DNA of 10,083 nt from Pavlovales sp. CCMP2436 (Eukaryota; Haptophyta; Pavlovophyceae; Pavlovales), in the NCBI GenBank assembly GCA_026770615.1, contig MU631386.1, positions 192,869 to 202,951 on the forward strand. The letters are read 5' to 3'. Positions 7,251 through 10,083 of this stretch are shown here, in pieces. Every line of letters starts with the position of its first letter. Position 1 is the stretch's first letter. A model generated the notes under the pieces. That model was not told the origin of the DNA, did not search any database, and saw only the letters and a list, made by a program, of their open reading frames with translations. A program made the position numbers and the translations under genes.

Positions 7251-7344
7251 GGTGGCGAGCCTCGGGGGCGCCGTGTCCTGCGGGCCCCGAGCGGGGCGGT
7301 GCGGCGATGAGAACGTCCCCCGCATCGTGATACGAGTCTGAACA

Positions 7345-7960
7345 ATCAGTACCTGCTAAGCTACCGGGCTACCTTTCCAGTAGACAGTGTTTGCAAAAAG
7401 ATTTCGGTTTCTGTTTCTCCTATGTAGGATACGCAGAAAAATGATCCCAAAGATTTAAGAGGCGTTTTTTTGTTTATAGGATACGATTATTGGGGTACCG
7501 GCTGGAGCCTTCAGGGTCGGGTTTCCAGGATTTCGGTTTCTGTTTCTGTATGTATCGGCTAGACCGAAATTGGCCAGACCGAAAGCCAAAACCATTTTGG
7601 CATGAAAGGTGGGTTGCAAGGATTTCTGTTTCGGATTTCTGTTTTTGGGCCGTTTGTTCGTTTGAACGACCAGTTTTTTGAACGCAAAAGATTGGGTCCG
7701 CGCGTCCACGATTTGGCGGGCGTCCAATGAACCGCGCCCGCCCGCTTCCGCGCGTGGCCGCGAGCGCCAGCCGAGCCGCGCCCGCCCGCAGGCGGGCGGG
7801 CGGGCGAGCGCCTGCGAGCCGTGCCCGCGTCCGCGTGGGCCACGCGCAGTCGCGCGCCCACCGAGCCGCGCGCGCGGCTTTCATGCGCGGCGCTTGCCCG
7901 CGAGCCGCGCCAGCTTCCGCTTGGGCCGCGCGTTGGCTGCGCGCCCGTCGAGCCGCGCGG
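7345..7960. other. T-rich repeats followed by a GC-rich low-complexity block
   Basis: No supported gene. From 7400 to 7646 a GATTTCGGTTTCTGTTTCT motif recurs (exact at 7400-7418 and 7529-7547, rearranged at 7620-7646). A palindrome, GCCAAAACCATTTTGGC, lies near 7585. From about 7727 to 7960 the sequence becomes very GC-rich, with GAGCCGCGC recurring about five times. Open frames there give Arg/Ala/Pro-rich products that I attribute to composition. Confidence 0.55.
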
Positions 7961-8085
7961 CTCCAAAAAAAACCAAAAAAAAACATCTCCCTAGAGGGTC
8001 ATGTTTCGAAATGTACCAAAATACATATTTTTGGTACATATTTTGCTCGAACTGAGCCTGCCCTGGCAACCCCCACTCCTTTTTA
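7961..8085 (+). repeat. 125-bp element, direct copy 1
   Basis: This starts CTCC, A8, CC, A9, CATCTCCCTAGAGGG and ends in CCTGCCCTGGCAACCCCCACTCCTTTTT. It matches 8176-8300 at an exact offset of 215 bases, with only two substitutions (8047 and 8054). It contains its own partial palindromes: TTTCGAAA, CCCTAGAGGG, and ATGTACCAAAA facing TTTTTGGTACAT. Confidence 0.95.
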
Positions 8086-8090
8086 AACCG

Positions 8091-8165
8091 GCAAAATATG
8101 TACCAAAAATATGTATTTTGGTACATTTCGAAACATGACCCTCTAGGGAGATGTTTTTTTTTGGT
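8091..8165 (-). repeat. 75-bp inverted copy of the element
   Basis: This is the exact reverse complement of 7972-8046 and of 8187-8261, with no mismatch over 75 bases. The loop to the left copy is 44 bases and the spacing to the right copy is 21 bases, so the inverted copy can pair with either neighbour. It lacks the CCTGCCCTGGCAACCCCC end of the direct copies. Confidence 0.95.
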
Positions 8166-8175
8166 AAAAAAAGCG

Positions 8176-8300
8176 CTCCAAAAAAAACCAAAAAAAAACA
8201 TCTCCCTAGAGGGTCATGTTTCGAAATGTACCAAAATACATATTTTTGGTACATATTTTGCTTGAACTCAGCCTGCCCTGGCAACCCCCACTCCTTTTTT
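8176..8300 (+). repeat. 125-bp element, direct copy 2
   Basis: This is the second direct copy, 215 bases after the first, and is followed directly by T-rich sequence, TTTTCAG and a small ORF. The very low divergence between copies implies a recent duplication or gene conversion. Confidence 0.95.
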
Positions 8301-8324
8301 TTCGAACTTCATTTTCAGTAAGAG

Positions 8325-8456
8325 ATGACCACCATCGCAGCCGCTACACTCGCCCTCGTCGTCGCCCTTGTCCAGTCAGCCACCGGGGTGTACTCGCCAA
8401 TGCTCGCGGCGGCCGGACTCGGCGCGCTCTACTATGCGGTCGGAGGCCGATCATAG
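8325..8456 (+). CDS. 43-residue hydrophobic small ORF
   Basis: ATG at 8325 to TAG at 8454-8456. The product begins MTTIAAATLALVVALVQSAT and continues GVYSPMLAAAGLGALYYAVG before GGRS, giving two hydrophobic segments separated by a short polar turn. The first could be a signal peptide or membrane helix. Codons mostly end in C or G, unlike the flanking repeat sequence, which supports real coding. A pyrimidine-rich ATTTTCAG ends seven bases before the ATG, so this could also be the first codons of an exon. A larger overlapping frame (8216-8626) starts inside the repeat and looks less natural. No family is recognised. Confidence 0.4.
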   Translation: MTTIAAATLALVVALVQSATGVYSPMLAAAGLGALYYAVGGRS

Positions 8457-8553
8457 CTGATTTATCAACCAGTATACCCAGTACGCATCCGCCGCCCCGG
8501 ACCCCGGATTCGCCGCCCCGGACCGTTTCGGCCGGTGTTTTCCGCGTAAATGC

Positions 8554-8688
8554 CCCGTCCGCCCGTCCGTCCGTCCGCCTCCGTCCGCCTCCGTCCGCCC
8601 CCACTCGCCCCCACTCTCCAGTTTGAAAATCCAAAAATAGACCCTCCGTCCGTCCGCCTCCGTCCGCCTCCGTCCGCCTCCGTCCGAC
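8554..8688. repeat. CCGTCCGCCT minisatellite in two blocks
   Basis: Imperfect CCGTCCGCCT and CCGT units occupy about 8554-8613 and 8643-8688. The blocks are separated by about 29 unrelated AT-rich bases (AGTTTGAAAATCCAAAAATAG within them). Confidence 0.85.
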
Positions 8689-8777
8689 GTCACCAAATCT
8701 ATAGGGTTGGTCCGGTCCAGGACTGGCGTTTAAGTAGGGAGTCCCGTAAAAAGTGCCGGGAGCCTCCGCACTGGCCG

Positions 8778-8782
8778 TATAT

Positions 8783-8816
<34 letters not shown>
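8778..8816. repeat. (TA)n microsatellite
   Basis: This is a 39-base alternating TA tract, interrupted only by a G at 8784. Confidence 0.97.
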
Positions 8817-8819
<3 letters not shown>

Positions 8820-8881
8820 TACTAGTACGTCCGTTCCACCCCTGATAGAAGAGATCTAGAAAAAATTATAGCCCCTTTTAA

Positions 8882-9828
8882 CAGTGGGAATCGACCGACC
8901 GCACCGTTGCCAAAAAGTCCAAGACGGAGGCAATGTTCTACACGTCGGCCGGCTACTCTCCAGCAACTAACGACACTCTTTTCTCAAGATCGACGATGCG
9001 CTCGGCATCGTCACGTTCACCGACCGGTTTCGGTACCTCGGCTCAACCTTTTCTTCATCCCTAACAGATGACGACGAGATGGAGCACAGGATCCGATCTG
9101 CAGCCGCATCCTTTGGCTGTCTGCGGAGGTACGTCTTCAGTCAAAACCACGGCTCCACGTCGCTCCCACTCGCCTCAAAGGGCAAGCTCTACCGATGCCT
9201 CGTGCTTGGTGTCTTGCTCTACGGCTGCAAATCCTGGGTCCTGACCTCAAAGCTGCGGCAAAGGCTGAGCGCGTTTCACAACCGCTACGTGCGAGCGATG
9301 GCGAGGAAAAAGCCACTGCGCGCTTCCTCCTCCGACTTCATCTTCAATTACGCTGCCCTCGCGCCGCAGTAGGTCGCCCTCGGCGTCACAGACATCGACC
9401 AGTATATCTCCAATCGGTAATTGCGCTGGGCGGGACATGTGATGCGCATGAGCATGTCGAGACTTCCTCGCATGTTCATGACATCGTGAGTCAACGCACC
9501 GCGACGCAACAGGCGACCGCTGATCTCCTACGGACACGACCTAACTCGCGAGCTCAACAACGTCGGCTTCAACCTTGACGGGCAAGCAGTCGGCGTTGAC
9601 GTCTCGACGAGCTGGGGCAAGGCCGCACAAGACAAGGCATCCTGGCGCAAACTGACGAGACTACCGGACGTGAAACCCATCTTCAAGAAATCCCGAACGA
9701 AATTGCTTGCTCGAAGCTCTGTCGGCGCTTTAGTAACACCGCAAGATGAAGCGAAAGCTCAGCAGATTGACGCTCAGACGCTGACACCCGGGGCCTCCTG
9801 GACGCAGAGACTGCGCCCCAGGCGGTAG
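8882..9828 (+). pseudogene. non-LTR (LINE-type) reverse transcriptase, 5'-truncated and dead
   Basis: Motifs follow the order seen in the C-terminal half of LINE-type reverse transcriptases. VAKKSKTEAMFY corresponds to the post-catalytic KTE/MF region, then FRYLGSTFSSS with EMEHRIRSAAASFG, then LVLGVLLYGCKSWVL, AFHNRYVRAMARK, LRWAGHVMRM, ISYGHDLTRELN and AQDKASWRKLTRL. The YxDD catalytic core and everything upstream are missing, as in typical 5'-truncated insertions. The frame shifts between 8971 and 8990. In-frame stops are TAG 9370, TAA 9418 and TGA 9487, and the last TAG is 9826-9828. All three stop types occur, so a variant genetic code does not rescue it. The TGA falls where the family usually has Trp (TSWV). 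LINE proteins copy their own RNA into chromosomes; this copy cannot. Confidence 0.85.
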
Positions 9829-9838
9829 AAGGGGCATC

Positions 9839-9853
9839 ATAACATAACATAAC
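9839..9853 (+). repeat. (ATAAC)3, candidate LINE 3' tail
   Basis: Three exact ATAAC units begin ten bases after the terminal stop of the reverse transcriptase. Short tandem repeats are a common 3' end of some non-LTR elements, so this may mark the end of the insertion. No target-site duplication could be confirmed. Confidence 0.55.
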
Positions 9854-9857
9854 AGCA

Positions 9858-9908
9858 TAGATCACCCAGATCTATGATCATTGATCTTCGACGTCAATCT
9901 GGTGATCT
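9858..9908. repeat. imperfect inverted repeat
   Basis: AGATCACCCAGA at 9858-9869 faces TCTGGTGATCT at 9898-9908, giving an 11-pair stem with one bulged base and a 28-base loop that contains further GATC motifs. It lies just beyond the presumed 3' end of the retrotransposon. Confidence 0.65.
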
Positions 9909-10083
9909 AAAGAAATTAAAATGCCATTCTAAATCTAATATTATATTGTTTATATTAATGTAGGGGGATTCGGGCTGGCGGTACGTTTCAAGTTCAAGTC
10001 AGGCTGATCTTAGCGCTCCGACGCAGGCTCCTACGCGCTACGCCGAAGTGGGGAGCTGGTAGAAGTGGTGGATGATGAGGAAG
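9909..10083. other. unassigned right end
   Basis: This is AT-rich to about 9960 and then GC-rich. A plus-strand frame of about 30 codons from 9964 ends at a TAG near 10060 and is too short to judge. I see no RNA gene or other feature. Confidence 0.4.

Larger units (their letters stand above)
8457..8881. other. minisatellite-rich spacer
   Basis: No supported gene. GCCGCCCCGGACC is present at 8491-8503 and 8512-8524. CCGTCCGCCT-type repeats and a TA tract, listed separately, fill most of the rest. The block ends at the 5' boundary of the retrotransposon fragment. Confidence 0.6.

Noticed and set aside
7580..7606. CCATTTTGGC resembling the core of the dinoflagellate spliced leader
   Set aside because: Only ten bases match, they lie inside a local palindrome (GCCAAAA/TTTTGGC), and the flanking leader bases are absent.
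7961..8300. CRISPR array
   Set aside because: Copies are long, few and in alternating orientation, with no regular unique spacers, in an apparently eukaryotic context.
8216..8626. 136-codon open frame beginning in the third repeat copy
   Set aside because: It starts inside the repeat, and its tail is the translated CCGTCCGCCT minisatellite. The 43-codon frame within it has better coding character.
9370..9489. Alternative genetic code explaining in-frame stops in the reverse transcriptase
   Set aside because: TAG, TAA and TGA all occur within 120 bases of one frame, and there is also a frameshift. Pseudogene decay is simpler.

Overview
The window looks like nuclear DNA of a GC-rich eukaryote, most likely a unicellular alga or other protist. 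I cannot name the lineage. The reasons are low coding density, several tandem repeats, a TA microsatellite, a 5'-truncated LINE-type reverse transcriptase, and no bacterial operon structure. GC-rich blocks that look coding alternate with AT-rich spacers. Strand-level GC is so high that long open frames occur by chance on both strands, so I relied on third-position GC, residue composition and continuity instead of ORF length.

Left part (1-2869): a minus-strand fragment of a putative multi-spanning membrane protein runs off the left edge (1-422). A CG-repeat-rich gap follows (423-1061). Then comes a plus-strand gene remnant (1062-2869) whose coding signal passes through all three frames about ten times. 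I do not recognise its family.

Middle (2870-5828): an AT-rich spacer with TATATCAGATG repeats, a 13-bp minisatellite, a second plus-strand coding remnant interrupted by a minisatellite (4140-4532), a short coding-like minus-strand patch (4881-5045), and a second minisatellite with the same 11-base core, GAAGCGCGGAG, as the first.

Right-middle (5829-7341): minus-strand coding-like modules, two of which are each followed by a related spacer that begins at the stop codon. The upstream end of this block is a 14-bp and then 9-bp tandem repeat, which reads on the plus strand as a degenerate Gly-Ala-Glu, collagen-like repeat.

Right part (7342-10083): T-rich and GC-rich simple sequence; a triplicated 75-125 bp element that forms a perfect 75-bp inverted repeat; a 43-codon hydrophobic ORF immediately after it; CCGTCCGCCT minisatellites; a (TA)n tract; and a dead non-LTR retrotransposon fragment (8882-9828) with a tail of three ATAAC units.

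No intact, confidently functional large gene is visible. The genes do not form a recognisable pathway. The most distinctive structures are the triplicated hairpin element with its adjacent small ORF, and the duplicated post-stop spacers. The recurrent frame breaks mean either a decayed accessory region or indel-rich sequence, and read mapping would separate these.
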